From the NCBI RefSeq assembly GCF_900343085.1, contig NZ_OPYI01000001.1:62001-126000 (forward strand): DNA of 64,000 nucleotides, in the 5' to 3' direction. The notes beneath the pieces are model-generated. The model made no database searches, was not told where the DNA came from, and saw only the letters and a program-made list of their open reading frames with translations. Below are positions 1 to 8,304 of the stretch, piece by piece. Positions within the stretch are counted from its first letter, which is position 1, and every line of letters starts with the position of its first letter. Position numbers and translations under genes: made by a program. The DNA comes from Aedoeadaptatus coli. Its GTDB lineage: Bacteria; Bacillota; Clostridia; Tissierellales; Peptoniphilaceae.

Positions 1-429
1 ACCGGCGTCCACCCGGAATCCTACGATTTGGCGGAATTGATCCTCAGGGAAGAAAGCCTCACCGACGAGGAAAGAGAAATCCTCGCCCATGCCGGCGCTT
101 TTACCGTGGAAGACATTCGCAAGGAATTGGAAAAACCCGGACGCGATCCCCGAGGCGATACGGAAGATGTGGGCCTGCGCCGCTCGGCCCTCACCATGGA
201 AGAATTGGTGCCCGGCCTGGAGCTTGAAGGCGTGGTGAAAAATGTGGTAGACTTCGGCGCCTTTATCGACATCGGCGTAAAGAAAGAAGGGCTGCTGCAC
301 ATTTCAAAAATGAAGGGCAAGAGAAACACCGCCATCTATAATCTTTTAAAAGTCGGCGACCGCATGAAGGTGGTCATCGAAAAAGTGGATGTAGAGCGAG
401 ACAGGATTTCCTTGGATATAAAGGAGTAA
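1..429 (+). CDS. tex: Tex, C-terminal part (S1 RNA-binding protein), cut by window start
   Basis: The reading frame is open from base 1 and the gene begins outside the window. The fragment starts with TGVHPESY, a hallmark of the helix-hairpin-helix part of Tex/YqgF-like transcription accessory proteins. A C-terminal S1 domain follows at about fragment residues 75-140 (LEGVVKNVVDFGAFIDIG, then GLLHISKM). Tex is a cytoplasmic nucleic-acid-binding protein linked to transcription and RNA turnover. The TTG at 28 is internal and not the start. An intrinsic terminator follows six bases after the stop, so tex ends its transcription unit. Confidence 0.93.
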   Translation, partial: TGVHPESYDLAELILREESLTDEEREILAHAGAFTVEDIRKELEKPGRDPRGDTEDVGLRRSALTMEELVPGLELEGVVKNVVDFGAFIDIGVKKEGLLHISKMKGKRNTAIYNLLKVGDRMKVVIEKVDVERDRISLDIKE

Positions 430-434
430 TCGAA

Positions 435-455
435 GCGGGGAAGTCCCCGCTTTTT
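435..455 (+). terminator. Intrinsic terminator after tex
   Basis: GCGGGG (435-440) pairs with CCCCGC (445-450) across an AAGT loop and is followed by TTTTT. It sits directly behind the tex stop codon. Confidence 0.9.
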
Positions 456-464
456 CTCTTTTCG

Positions 465-760
465 GGGGCACAGGCGATTGAATAAAGATCGTTGATGTGA
501 TATACTGTGTGCGATAGTACTGTTTGATTACGGTGGTTACCGATTTAATCGGTAGTTTTTATCTGATGCAGGGTATGCGATGAGTGTTCGAGAAGTGCCT
601 GATGTGGGATTTTTCGAGCCGTTAAGCACATCTGTTGGCTCAGAGTTTTTATAAGAAAAAATCAGCAAAACAAAAAGCATCGACACCATCCGAAGATTGC
701 GAATTTAGGAGAACCTAAGGCGGCAGTCTTTTTTTGGTTCCCTAATCGTCGAATTAGGAG
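465..760 (+). promoter_or_regulatory. Long leader of the YitT-family gene with stacked terminator-like hairpins
   Basis: This 300-base stretch has no convincing ORF. It holds three hairpins, each followed by T residues: TACCGAT/ATCGGTA (538-554, T run 556-560), GAGCC/GGCTC (616-641, T run 646-650), and GATTGC..TTAGG/CCTAA..GCAGTC (695-728) followed by seven T (729-735). A further small palindrome, CCTAAT/ATTAGG (741-758), covers the ribosome site of the next gene. The TTAGG and CCTAA elements at 705, 714, 741 and 754 could pair in alternative ways, as in an attenuator or riboswitch. I do not recognise a known riboswitch or T-box. A TATACT hexamer at 501-506 could be a -10 element. Confidence 0.45.
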
Positions 761-768
761 TGACATTT

Positions 769-1425
769 ATGCTCAGTTCTTTGCTGAGAAACCTTGAATT
801 AACGAAGAAAGATTTTTTCAAAATCATGTTGGGTTGCGCGATTATGGCTTTCGGCGTGGTCAATGTCCACGAGCCCTCTCAAATAACCGAGGGCGGCGTC
901 TTGGGCTTGGGCCTGTTTTTAAAGAAAGTCGTGGGCCTGAACCTGGCCTATGTATCGCCGGTGCTGGACGGCCTGTGCTACGCATTGGGCTTTTCCATGT
1001 TGGGCGCTCGCTTCTTAAAGAAGTCGGCCGTCGCCACCATGGGCTTTTCCGGCTTTTACTGGATCTTTAACTTTATGGGCCCCGTCCTTCCCAATCTCTA
1101 CCATTTGCCCTTACTCGCCGCCATTGCCGGCGGGATCTTTATCGGCTGCGGCTGCGGCATTGCCGTAACGGCCGGGGGCTGTGCCGGCGGCGACGACGCC
1201 CTGGCCATGGTGATTTCGAAAAAAATGAAGTGGCCCATTTCCCGCGCCTACTTCTTTACCGACGCCGTGGTGTTGGCTTTGTCTTTAAGCTACATCGCGC
1301 CGAGTCGACTGGTCTTTTCCTTTATGACGACCATCGTTTCGTCTTACTTAGTCGGCCAGTTTGAATTAAAGATGAAGGCACCGGCTTGGCAAGTAAGCCA
1401 AGGCGGCATGGAGAAAAACGCATAA
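769..1425 (+). CDS. YitT-family (DUF161) integral membrane protein
   Basis: Predicted polytopic membrane protein of about 218 residues with five hydrophobic segments. The Gly-rich stretches (TEGGVLGLGLF near the N-terminus, GGIFIGCGCGIAVTAGGCAGGDD in the middle) are typical of the YitT/YpjC group, whose transport function is unknown. ATG 769 is preferred over the in-frame GTG 760 because TAGGAG (755-760) lies eight bases upstream of the ATG. The C-terminal cytoplasmic domain seen in many YitT proteins (DUF2179) is absent, so this is a short family member. Its leader carries a terminator hairpin, suggesting attenuation. A terminator follows, so the gene is probably monocistronic. Confidence 0.75.
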   Translation: MLSSLLRNLELTKKDFFKIMLGCAIMAFGVVNVHEPSQITEGGVLGLGLFLKKVVGLNLAYVSPVLDGLCYALGFSMLGARFLKKSAVATMGFSGFYWIFNFMGPVLPNLYHLPLLAAIAGGIFIGCGCGIAVTAGGCAGGDDALAMVISKKMKWPISRAYFFTDAVVLALSLSYIAPSRLVFSFMTTIVSSYLVGQFELKMKAPAWQVSQGGMEKNA

Positions 1426-1435
1426 TTGAGTATGA

Positions 1436-1473
1436 AAATAGAGACAGGGACGATTGCATCCATGTCTCTATTT
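1436..1473. terminator. Hairpin terminator after the YitT-family gene
   Basis: AAATAGAGACA (1436-1446) is perfectly complementary to TGTCTCTATTT (1463-1473), with a 16-base loop. A-rich and T-rich flanks would let it act in both directions. Confidence 0.7.
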
Positions 1474-1530
1474 CCATATGAAGAGAACGGACAACGCGAT
1501 AATATAAAGCCATGTTGATGGGAGATTAAA

Positions 1531-1965
1531 ATGATGATGGCAAAGAAAAAATCGGGTAATCCCTTTCTATTTCGAATGATTCCTTGGGCATTGTTTCCAA
1601 ATGCTGTCGGATTTCTTTTCAGCTTTATGTTTGGGGACGATCTTGTGGTCTGTCGTGTGAGTCAGCTTCTTACTTTCTTTCTGTGGCTTTTGCTCTTATG
1701 CGGACTCAGAAAAAGATCGCAGATTTCAGGGCGGGATTTTATAAGGTCGCAGATTGTATCCCTTGTTATCGCATTGCTCGTCAATGAAATCTTGGTTTTT
1801 TTGCCACTGGAGATCATCGATGCCGGACGGAGCATTTCGTGGGATTTTCCTTTTGCGGAGCTTACAACATTCGCGGGTTCGAAGTTCCCGCTCATTGCCC
1901 TATGGCTTGCCACGCTCATCGTCGATCTGTACTTTGTTGATTTTCATGTGAAGCCATTGCAATAG
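1531..1965 (+). CDS. Small membrane protein of unknown function
   Basis: I do not recognise this 144-residue protein. It has about four hydrophobic segments (roughly residues 17-36, 43-60, 75-95 and 118-136) with a basic stretch (RKRSQISGRDF) between the second and third, so it is probably an integral membrane protein. GGGAG at 1520-1524 precedes ATG 1531. Its base composition is lower in GC than the adjacent housekeeping genes, which hints at a more recent arrival. It stands alone between two hairpins, so context gives no function. Confidence 0.55.
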   Translation: MMMAKKKSGNPFLFRMIPWALFPNAVGFLFSFMFGDDLVVCRVSQLLTFFLWLLLLCGLRKRSQISGRDFIRSQIVSLVIALLVNEILVFLPLEIIDAGRSISWDFPFAELTTFAGSKFPLIALWLATLIVDLYFVDFHVKPLQ

Positions 1966-2045
1966 GGATGCGTATAGGTTGAGGTGCGGCGTTGAAAGAT
2001 ACAAAAATAAGATTAAATTCAGGAAAAGTATAATCATGAAATGAC

Positions 2046-2091
2046 AAAGAAGAGGCACGAGCCACTTAACGGTGAAGGCCTTTTCTTTTTT
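2046..2091 (+). terminator. Hairpin terminator upstream of metG
   Basis: AAAGAAGAGGC (2046-2056) pairs with GCCTTTTCTTT (2078-2088), and the T run extends to 2091. The rest of the 343-base gap (1966-2308) shows only the metG promoter. Confidence 0.6.
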
Positions 2092-2211
2092 CAATTAAAA
2101 GCGGATATCGCTGCTGAAATCGCCGCCGACAAGTCATGGTTTTTGTGGATTTTCTATTTTTCTTTGTTATTTTTGCAGCTTCTTTAAAAAGTATAGCACG
2201 ACGCGGGTTTA

Positions 2212-2240
2212 TTGCGCAGAACTTGCCTTGATAGTATAAT
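2212..2240 (+). promoter_or_regulatory. Predicted sigma-A promoter of metG
   Basis: TTGCGC (2212-2217), 17-base spacer, TATAAT (2235-2240). Transcription would start near 2247, leaving a leader of about 60 bases with no room for a T-box. Confidence 0.6.
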
Positions 2241-2308
2241 TGTTACAAGAAATTTTTTTCGGCCATCCTCTATGGTCGAGCATATCATCTATATGCAAGG
2301 AGGCATAC

Positions 2309-4282
2309 ATGTCAAAGAACTTTTACGTCACAACGCCCATTTATTACCCCAGCGACAATCTACACATTGGCCACACCTACTGCACCGTGGCTGCCGATGC
2401 GGTGAAGCGTTTTAAAACCCTGCAAGGCTACAATGTCCTGTTCACTACCGGCACCGACGAACACGGCCAAAAGATTCAGGAAAAGGCCAAGGAAGCCGGC
2501 AAGGAACCCTTGGAGTACATCGACGCCATTGTCGACGACACCAAGGCTTTGTGGAAGACCATGGACATTCACTACGATTCCTTTGTGCGCTCCACGGATC
2601 CCCAACACGAAAAAAACGTGCAGGCGTTGTTCCAAAAGCTCTACGACAAGGGCGAAATCTATAAAGGCGAATACGAAGGCTACTACTGCACGCCCTGCGA
2701 ATCCTTCTGGGCCGAATCCCAATTGCTGGAAGGGCATTTGTGCCCCGACTGCGGCCGCGAAACCCACCTGCAACACGAAGAAAGCTACTTCTTCCGCCTC
2801 TCCGAATACCGCGACAAGCTCCTTCAATACTACGAAGATCATCCGGAATTTATCCAACCGGCCTATCGAAAGAGCGAAATGATCAACTCTTTCTTAAAAG
2901 ACGGATTAGACGATTTGTCCGTCACCCGTTCTACCTTCGACTGGGGCGTTCCCGTTCCCTTCGACGACAAACACGTCATCTACGTTTGGATCGACGCCCT
3001 GTCCTGCTACTTAACCGGCGCGGGCTTCGGCACCGACGACGAGCAATTTAAAAACTTCTGGCCGGCGGATGTGCACTTGGTAGGCAAGGAAATCATGCGT
3101 TTCCACACCATTATCTGGCCCGCCATGCTCATGGCACTGGATCTGCCCCTGCCGAAACAAATCTTCGGCCACGGCTGGATTCTCTTCGACGACGACAAAA
3201 TGAGCAAGTCCAAGGGCAATATTATTTATCCCGAACCCATTATCGACCTTTACGGCGTCGACGCCCTGAAATACTTCCTCTTGCGCGAATTCTCCTTCGG
3301 CCACGACGGCAGCTTCAATGTACAAAGCTTTATGAAGCGCCTCAATTCCGATTTGGCCAACGACTTGGGGAATCTGGTGTCCCGCACCGTCTCCATGATC
3401 GAAAAATACAACGACGGCATCGTTCCCGCGCCTCACGACGAAACGGCCGTCGACAAAGAATTAAAGGACCTGGCCGTGAGCATTTGGGGCGAGTTGGAAA
3501 AGGAAATGGAAACCTACCAATTCTCCACGGCTCTTGAAGCCATTTGGACATTGGTCCGCCGCAGCAACAAGTATGTGGACGAAAACGAACCGTGGGTCTT
3601 GGCCAAAGGCGGCGAAGACGAAAAGAAACGCCTGGATACGGTTCTCTACAATTTGGCGGAATCTTTGCGCATCGTCTCCATCCTTCTGTCCTTCTTTATG
3701 AACAACACGGCCATTTCCATCGCCGAACAAATTACGGCGACGAAAGAATTTGAAGCGGAAGACGCCACGCGCTGGGGCCTGCTGGAACCGGGCAAACACG
3801 TCGGCGAAAAGAAGATCATCTTCCCGCGTCTGGACATCGAAGAAGAAACGAAACGCCTCTGGGATGCCAACCACGCCCTCATCGAAAAGCGGAAAGCGGA
3901 AAAACTCGCCAAGGGCGAAGCGGTGGAAGAAGAAGAGGAAGCCTTGGATCTGAAACCGGAGATTACCATCGACGACTTCGATAAATTGGATATTCGCGTC
4001 GCCACCGTGGATTCCGTAGAAGATCACCCCAATGCCGATCGCCTCTACGTGTTAAATCTCAGCGTCGGCGGCGAAAAGCGGGTCATCTGCTCAAGCATCA
4101 AAGAATATTACACGAAAGAAGAGCTCACGGGCAAACAAATTTTGCTCCTGGCCAACTTAAAGCCCACGAAACTGCGCGGCGTCCTGTCCCAAGGCATGCT
4201 CCTTGCGGCGGAAGATGAAGACGGAAAATTGTCCCTGGCCACCACCATGGAACAATTAAAATCCGGCGCACAAATCAGTTAG
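2309..4282 (+). CDS. metG: Methionyl-tRNA synthetase with C-terminal tRNA-binding domain
   Basis: Charges tRNA-Met with methionine in the cytosol. The 657-residue protein has the class I signature HIGH near residue 21 (DNLHIGHTY), a zinc site of the CxxC type (CTPCESF and CPDCGR), and KMSKSKGN near residue 300. An anticodon-binding helical domain follows. A charged linker (EEEEEALDL) leads to a Trbp111/EMAP-like OB domain at about 550-657 (FDKLDIRVATV, NADRLYVL, KLRGVLSQGMLLAA). ATG 2309 is chosen because AAGGAGG (2297-2303) sits six bases before it; a longer in-frame extension has no ribosome site. It heads a tight operon with tatD, rnmV and rsmA, an order common in Firmicutes. Confidence 0.97.
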   Translation: MSKNFYVTTPIYYPSDNLHIGHTYCTVAADAVKRFKTLQGYNVLFTTGTDEHGQKIQEKAKEAGKEPLEYIDAIVDDTKALWKTMDIHYDSFVRSTDPQHEKNVQALFQKLYDKGEIYKGEYEGYYCTPCESFWAESQLLEGHLCPDCGRETHLQHEESYFFRLSEYRDKLLQYYEDHPEFIQPAYRKSEMINSFLKDGLDDLSVTRSTFDWGVPVPFDDKHVIYVWIDALSCYLTGAGFGTDDEQFKNFWPADVHLVGKEIMRFHTIIWPAMLMALDLPLPKQIFGHGWILFDDDKMSKSKGNIIYPEPIIDLYGVDALKYFLLREFSFGHDGSFNVQSFMKRLNSDLANDLGNLVSRTVSMIEKYNDGIVPAPHDETAVDKELKDLAVSIWGELEKEMETYQFSTALEAIWTLVRRSNKYVDENEPWVLAKGGEDEKKRLDTVLYNLAESLRIVSILLSFFMNNTAISIAEQITATKEFEAEDATRWGLLEPGKHVGEKKIIFPRLDIEEETKRLWDANHALIEKRKAEKLAKGEAVEEEEEALDLKPEITIDDFDKLDIRVATVDSVEDHPNADRLYVLNLSVGGEKRVICSSIKEYYTKEELTGKQILLLANLKPTKLRGVLSQGMLLAAEDEDGKLSLATTMEQLKSGAQIS

Positions 4283-4290
4283 GAGGATCT

Positions 4291-5064
4291 ATGATAGACG
4301 CCCATTCCCATTTGGAAAATGAGGCATTTGACAAGGATCGAGAAGAAATTATCGCTCGCATGGAAGCTGACGGCCTGGACGCCGTAGTGAATGTGGGAAG
4401 CGATATGGAGACATCCCGCGCCGTGGCGGACTTGGCGAAAAAACACGACCGCCTCTACGCCGTGGTGGGGATTCACCCTCAAGAGGCACAGTATTATGAT
4501 GCCGCCGTGCGCGAGGAATTAATTGCCCTGGCAAAGGACGAAAAGGTCCTGGCCATCGGCGAATGCGGCCTGGATTACTACTACGAAAATTCGCCCCGCG
4601 ACGTGCAGCGAGACGTCTTTCGCGCCATGTGCGATTTGGCGGCGGAAGTGGATCTGCCCCTGGTGATCCACTCCAGGGATGCGGCAGAGGAAACCTACGA
4701 CATCGTCCGCGATTTTCTCGAGGCCCATCCCGGCCACCACGTGCTCATTCACTGTTACAGCTATTCCGTGGAAATGATGGCGCGCTTTATGGCCTTGGGC
4801 TGCTACATTTCCCTGGGCGGCGTGACCACCTTTAAAAACGCCAAAGTGCCGAAAAAAGTGGCGGCGGCCGTGCCCTTGGATCGCCTGCTTCTTGAAACGG
4901 ACTGCCCCTACATGACCCCGGAGCCCAATCGCGGCAAGCGCAACGAGCCAAAGTACGTGGCCTATGTGGCGAAAAACTTCGCCGCTCTTCGGGGCATGGA
5001 CGTGGCGGATCTTGTGGCGCACACGGATGAAAACACGAAACGGTTTTACAAATGGAAGAAATAA
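4291..5064 (+). CDS. tatD: TatD-family metal-dependent hydrolase/DNase
   Basis: 257-residue TIM-barrel hydrolase of the TatD/YcfH group, with 3'-exonuclease activity in characterised members. Metal-binding motifs are visible: MIDAHSHLE at the start, GECGLDYYYE near residue 90, VIHSRDA near 125, IHCYSYS near 152 and LLETDCPYMTPEPNRGKRNEP near 200. The ribosome site AGGAGG (4281-4286) overlaps the metG stop. The gene overlaps rnmV by 13 bases, so translation is probably coupled. Confidence 0.93.
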   Translation: MIDAHSHLENEAFDKDREEIIARMEADGLDAVVNVGSDMETSRAVADLAKKHDRLYAVVGIHPQEAQYYDAAVREELIALAKDEKVLAIGECGLDYYYENSPRDVQRDVFRAMCDLAAEVDLPLVIHSRDAAEETYDIVRDFLEAHPGHHVLIHCYSYSVEMMARFMALGCYISLGGVTTFKNAKVPKKVAAAVPLDRLLLETDCPYMTPEPNRGKRNEPKYVAYVAKNFAALRGMDVADLVAHTDENTKRFYKWKK

Positions 5065-5600
5065 TACAAGAAGTGATCGTGGTCGAGGGAAAAGACGACA
5101 TCGCCCGGGTGAAGAGCGCCCTGAATTGCGACGTCATGGCCACCGGAGGCTACGCCTTCGGCGAGAAATTCTTGCGCGAGCTGAAAAAAGTGGAAGCGCG
5201 GCGGGGAGTCATTATTCTCACGGACCCCGACTACATGGGCAAGCAAATCCGAAACCGGCTCACGGAAGCTTTGGCTTCGCCGAAGCAAGCCTATTTGCCT
5301 CAGGACAAGGCCCTTTACAAAGACGACATCGGCATCGAAAACGCCCGGCCCGAGGACATTCGGGAGGCGATTTTTCGCGCCAAACCCATGAAAAAATCCT
5401 ACGAGGAAATATTTACCAAGGCGGACATGATTCGCTACGGCATGACGGGGGCATCGGATGCGGCCGATCGCCGCGAAAAAATGGCTGAGGCATTGGGCAT
5501 CGGCCACGGCAACGGCAAGCAATTTCTGCGCAGGCTCAACAGCTTCGGCATTACGGTAGAAGAATTTGAGCGAATTTACGGGGAGGTGTTCGGTGAATAA
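5052..5600 (+). CDS. rnmV: Ribonuclease M5 (5S rRNA maturation)
   Basis: 182-residue Toprim-domain nuclease that trims 5S rRNA precursors. The Toprim signature VVEGKDDIARVKSAL lies at residues 9-23, and the DPDYMGKQIRNRL motif holds the metal-binding acidic residues near 58. The length fits the family. It overlaps tatD upstream and shares eight bases with rsmA downstream. Gene order rnmV-rsmA is conserved across Firmicutes. Confidence 0.93.
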   Translation: MEEIIQEVIVVEGKDDIARVKSALNCDVMATGGYAFGEKFLRELKKVEARRGVIILTDPDYMGKQIRNRLTEALASPKQAYLPQDKALYKDDIGIENARPEDIREAIFRAKPMKKSYEEIFTKADMIRYGMTGASDAADRREKMAEALGIGHGNGKQFLRRLNSFGITVEEFERIYGEVFGE

Positions 5601-6465
5601 ACGACTTTACAGCCCGGCACGCATTCGCGAAATTCAGGAAAAGTGGGGCTTTCGCTTTCAAAAATCCCTTGGCCAAAACTTCCTCATCGACGGAAACATC
5701 GTCCGCGCCATCGCAGACAGCGCCGAGGTGGGCGAAGGGGACGTGATTTTGGAAATCGGCGCCGGCATCGGCACCTTGACGGAAGAATTGGCCCTTCGCG
5801 GCGCCAAGGTCTTTTGCGTTGAAATCGACGAGCACTTAAAACCCATTCTCGATGAGACCCTGGGCGAATACGAAGGCGTGGAAATTTTCTACAAAGACGT
5901 ACTCAAAACCGATCTGAAAAAAGAACTGGCGGCCCGATTCGGCGATCACAAAATTAAAGTGGTGGCCAATCTGCCCTATTACGTGACCACGCCGATTTTG
6001 GTGCATCTTTTCGATTCGGATCTGCCCTTGAAATCGGTGCACGTTATGGTGCAAAAAGAAATGGCGAGCCGCATGGCGGCCAAGGCCGGGACGAAAGCCT
6101 ACGGCTCCATCTCCGTCTTCCTGCAAATGCGGGCGGAGGTGTCCGTGGCCCTCGCCGTGCCCCGCACCTGCTTTATGCCCCAGCCAAATGTGGACAGCGC
6201 CGTCTTGGCCCTCACGAATTTTAAAACCGATCACGGGGAAAACCTAAAGCGCGCCGAGGCCGTGGTGCGGGCGGCATTTTCCAAGCGGAGAAAAACCGTG
6301 GTAAACGCCCTGTCCACCTACGGCTTCGACATCGAAAAAGATCAGATACTTCAGGCCTTGGCCGAGACGGGCATCGAGCCCAATCGCCGCGCCGAGGCCA
6401 TTACCGTGGAAGAGTATCGGATCTTGGCGAAAAATTTTCCGAAAGTAGAAAAGGAGGGCGACTGA
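5593..6465 (+). CDS. rsmA: 16S rRNA (adenine-1518/1519) dimethyltransferase KsgA
   Basis: Uses S-adenosylmethionine to dimethylate two adenines near the 3' end of 16S rRNA during ribosome assembly. The 290-residue product shows LGQNFL near residue 24, SAM-binding EIGAGIGTLTEELA near residue 52, and the catalytic NLPYYVTTPI near 125. GTG 5593 is chosen as start because GGGAGG (5581-5586) lies six bases upstream; the reading frame's upstream extension lies inside rnmV. Its stop overlaps the start of the next gene by one base. Confidence 0.95.
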   Translation: MNKRLYSPARIREIQEKWGFRFQKSLGQNFLIDGNIVRAIADSAEVGEGDVILEIGAGIGTLTEELALRGAKVFCVEIDEHLKPILDETLGEYEGVEIFYKDVLKTDLKKELAARFGDHKIKVVANLPYYVTTPILVHLFDSDLPLKSVHVMVQKEMASRMAAKAGTKAYGSISVFLQMRAEVSVALAVPRTCFMPQPNVDSAVLALTNFKTDHGENLKRAEAVVRAAFSKRRKTVVNALSTYGFDIEKDQILQALAETGIEPNRRAEAITVEEYRILAKNFPKVEKEGD

Positions 6466-6803
6466 TGGCGGAATACAGAGACGAGACTTTTTACGCCTTT
6501 GTAGAAAACGAGCCCTTAATCGAAAGCCTGAGCGGCATCTTTAAAGTCATGGCCGATCCCACGCGACTGAAGATTTTGTATGCCCTCATGCTCGGCACCT
6601 GCAATGTGTCGAAACTTGTGGAGCTTTTAGGCATGAGCCAATCCTCCATCTCCCATCAGCTGATTCTTTTAAAAGAAGAAGGACTGATTCGCTCGAGAAA
6701 GGAAGGACGCAAAGTCTACTACTCCCTGGACGACGATCACGTGGAGACCCTCTTTTCCATGGGCTACACCCACGCCATGCATAAAATCGGAGAAGATGAT
6801 TAA
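6465..6803 (+). CDS. ArsR/SmtB-family metal-sensing repressor (CzrA-like)
   Basis: 112-residue winged-helix regulator with the ArsR core (MADPTRLKILYAL, then MSQSSISHQLILLKEEGLI). Near the C-terminus, D90, H92, H103 and H106 reproduce the D-x-H-x10-H-x2-H spacing of the alpha-5 Zn/Co site of CzrA/SmtB, so zinc or cobalt sensing is likely. AAGGAGG (6451-6457) precedes ATG 6465, which overlaps the rsmA stop. No metal exporter is adjacent, so the target is unknown; it may act at a distance. Confidence 0.85.
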   Translation: MAEYRDETFYAFVENEPLIESLSGIFKVMADPTRLKILYALMLGTCNVSKLVELLGMSQSSISHQLILLKEEGLIRSRKEGRKVYYSLDDDHVETLFSMGYTHAMHKIGEDD

Positions 6804-6866
6804 GCCAATACCTCGCGGGTATAAATTGAAAAATCGAATAGATGAATTATTTTGGGAGGAATGACA

Positions 6867-7097
6867 ATGTCAGAAGTAAAAGTTTATACAAGCAACACCT
6901 GTCCTTACTGCACCATGGCAAAGGACTATTTAAAGGAAAAAGGCATCGAATTTAACGAAAAAAACGTGCAAACCGACGCAGCCGCAAGAGATGAATTGAT
7001 CTCCATGGGCTACACCGGCGTACCCGTCTTGGTTATCGGCGAAGAAGAAATCGTCGGCTTCGACCGCGCGCGCATCGACGCCGCCTTGGCAAAATAA
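6867..7097 (+). CDS. Glutaredoxin-like protein (NrdH/YruB type)
   Basis: 76-residue thioredoxin-fold protein with the redox motif CPYC (SNTCPYCTMAKDYL) and the cis-Pro segment TGVPVLVIGEEEIVGFD. Such proteins reduce disulfides, for example of class Ib ribonucleotide reductase, or act with thioredoxin reductase. GGGAGGA (6854-6860) favours ATG 6867 over the upstream in-frame ATG 6861. It closes the metG-to-arsR stretch and is followed by a UUCG-loop terminator. Confidence 0.9.
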   Translation: MSEVKVYTSNTCPYCTMAKDYLKEKGIEFNEKNVQTDAAARDELISMGYTGVPVLVIGEEEIVGFDRARIDAALAK

Positions 7098-7105
7098 GCT
7101 GACGG

Positions 7106-7132
7106 AAAAAAGGGGCTTCGGCCTCTTTTTTT
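7106..7132 (+). terminator. Intrinsic terminator with TTCG tetraloop
   Basis: AAAAAAGGGGC, loop TTCG (7117-7120), GCCTCTTTTTTT. Classic strong terminator after the glutaredoxin gene. Confidence 0.93.
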
Positions 7133-7147
7133 GTTTGTTTGCATTAG

Positions 7148-7340
7148 AAAACCCCCGGTTAGACCGGGGGTTCCGTTACATAATCTATTTTCTATGCAAA
7201 TTGCATCCGTTCACGGCATTGCTTCGGGCTCAAGCCTCCTGACTTTTCTTTGATTCAGTCGCTGTTGTAGCAGCGGATGAAAATTTCACGGAAGTACAGG
7301 GTTTTAGAAAATTCAATTGCCAAAGCATGTCTAAGCCTCT
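7148..7340 (-). mobile_element. Possible IS200/IS605 right-end remnant (tentative)
   Basis: The 329-base gap 7098-7426 has no complete gene. A perfect hairpin AACCCCCGGT/ACCGGGGGTT (7150-7172) has a T-rich 3' side on the minus strand, resembling the GC-rich hairpin at right ends of IS200/IS605 elements. Reading the minus strand toward it gives short open stretches but no recognisable TnpB. No left end is present. It could equally be only a minus-strand terminator. Confidence 0.25.
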
Positions 7341-7426
7341 TATAAGTCTGATCACGCGGGGGAAGGATGCAGGGAGGCTATGGTATAATAAGCTTCGTAA
7401 AAAAGGAAATGAATCGGGAGGATAGT

Positions 7427-8299
7427 ATGAATAAAATGAAACGTTGGGCGAGCATTGCCCTTGCCTTGGCCATGATGGTATTTGCCGCCGTACCGGTGTT
7501 TGCCGATGCCGTGGAAGGGGACGTGATTCTGTGTTTCGGTCAGGACCTTACCCCCGAGCAGCGGGAAGATCTTATGAAGCGTTTTAACGGATCCGACGAG
7601 GATCAAATCATCGAGGTCACCAATCAGGAAGAGCACAAGTACTTAGGCGATTTCGTGCCGGAATCGAAGATCGGACGCAAGGCCATTTCCAGTGCGAAAG
7701 TGGAATACACCGCCGAGGGAAGCGGCATCCAGGTGGAAACGTCGAAAAGGATCCGCTACATTACCCACGATATGTACCGCCAAGCATTGGAAACGGCGGG
7801 CGTGAAAGACGCGAAGATCACTGTGGATGCGCCCATGAATGTAAGCGGCACGGCGGCACTCACGGGGATTATGAAGGCTTACGAAACGTCCACCGGCAAA
7901 AAAATCAGCGACAAGGTGAAAAAAGCGGCCAACGAAGAAATGGTCGTCACCTCGGAGTTGGCCCAAGATGTGGGCGCCGACAAGGCCACGGGCCTGGTGA
8001 AGGACATAAAGGACAAAATCGCCACGGAAGCGCCGAAGAGCCGAGAAGAAGTGCAAAACATCATCATCAATATTTCCAATGAGTACAATCTCAATTTGAC
8101 CGCCGAGCAGACGGACAAGCTGACCAATTTCTTCGATCGCCTGCGAAAGACGGACATCGACTGGAACGGCCTGGCCGACAAGGCGAAGGGCGCCGCCGAT
8201 CAGGCGAGGGATTACATTAACAGCGAAGAGGGCCAAAGCTTGATTCAAAAAATCAAAGCCTTTTTCGCCGATCTGTTTGATTCCATTTTCAACAAATAA
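7427..8299 (+). CDS. Secreted DUF1002 (YpuA-like) protein
   Basis: 290-residue exported protein with a signal peptide (MNKMKRW, hydrophobic core, cleavage near VFADA at about residue 27). The family pattern is clear: GQDLTPEQREDLMKRF, VTNQEEHKYLGDFVP, IGRKAISSAKVEY, GSGIQVET, then DAPMNVSGTAALTGIMKAYE. DUF1002 proteins are extracytoplasmic with no known activity. ATG 7427 follows GGGAGG (7416-7421). An extended -10 element TGGTATAAT (7381-7389) suggests its own promoter. A double hairpin separates it from two convergent minus-strand genes. Confidence 0.85.
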   Translation: MNKMKRWASIALALAMMVFAAVPVFADAVEGDVILCFGQDLTPEQREDLMKRFNGSDEDQIIEVTNQEEHKYLGDFVPESKIGRKAISSAKVEYTAEGSGIQVETSKRIRYITHDMYRQALETAGVKDAKITVDAPMNVSGTAALTGIMKAYETSTGKKISDKVKKAANEEMVVTSELAQDVGADKATGLVKDIKDKIATEAPKSREEVQNIIINISNEYNLNLTAEQTDKLTNFFDRLRKTDIDWNGLADKAKGAADQARDYINSEEGQSLIQKIKAFFADLFDSIFNK

Positions 8300-8304
8300 A
8301 AAGA

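Noticed and set aside
591-645. 6S RNA-like fragment AAGTGCCTGATGTG in the YitT leader
   Set aside because: It resembles the 5' end of Firmicute 6S RNA, but no complementary 3' closing strand is found downstream.
2101-2308. T-box leader before metG
   Set aside because: The promoter leaves only about 60 bases of leader and there is no T-box core or specifier stem.
2360-2857. Long minus-strand ORFs inside metG and other GC-rich genes
   Set aside because: No ribosome sites or family features; typical antisense open frames of GC-rich coding DNA.
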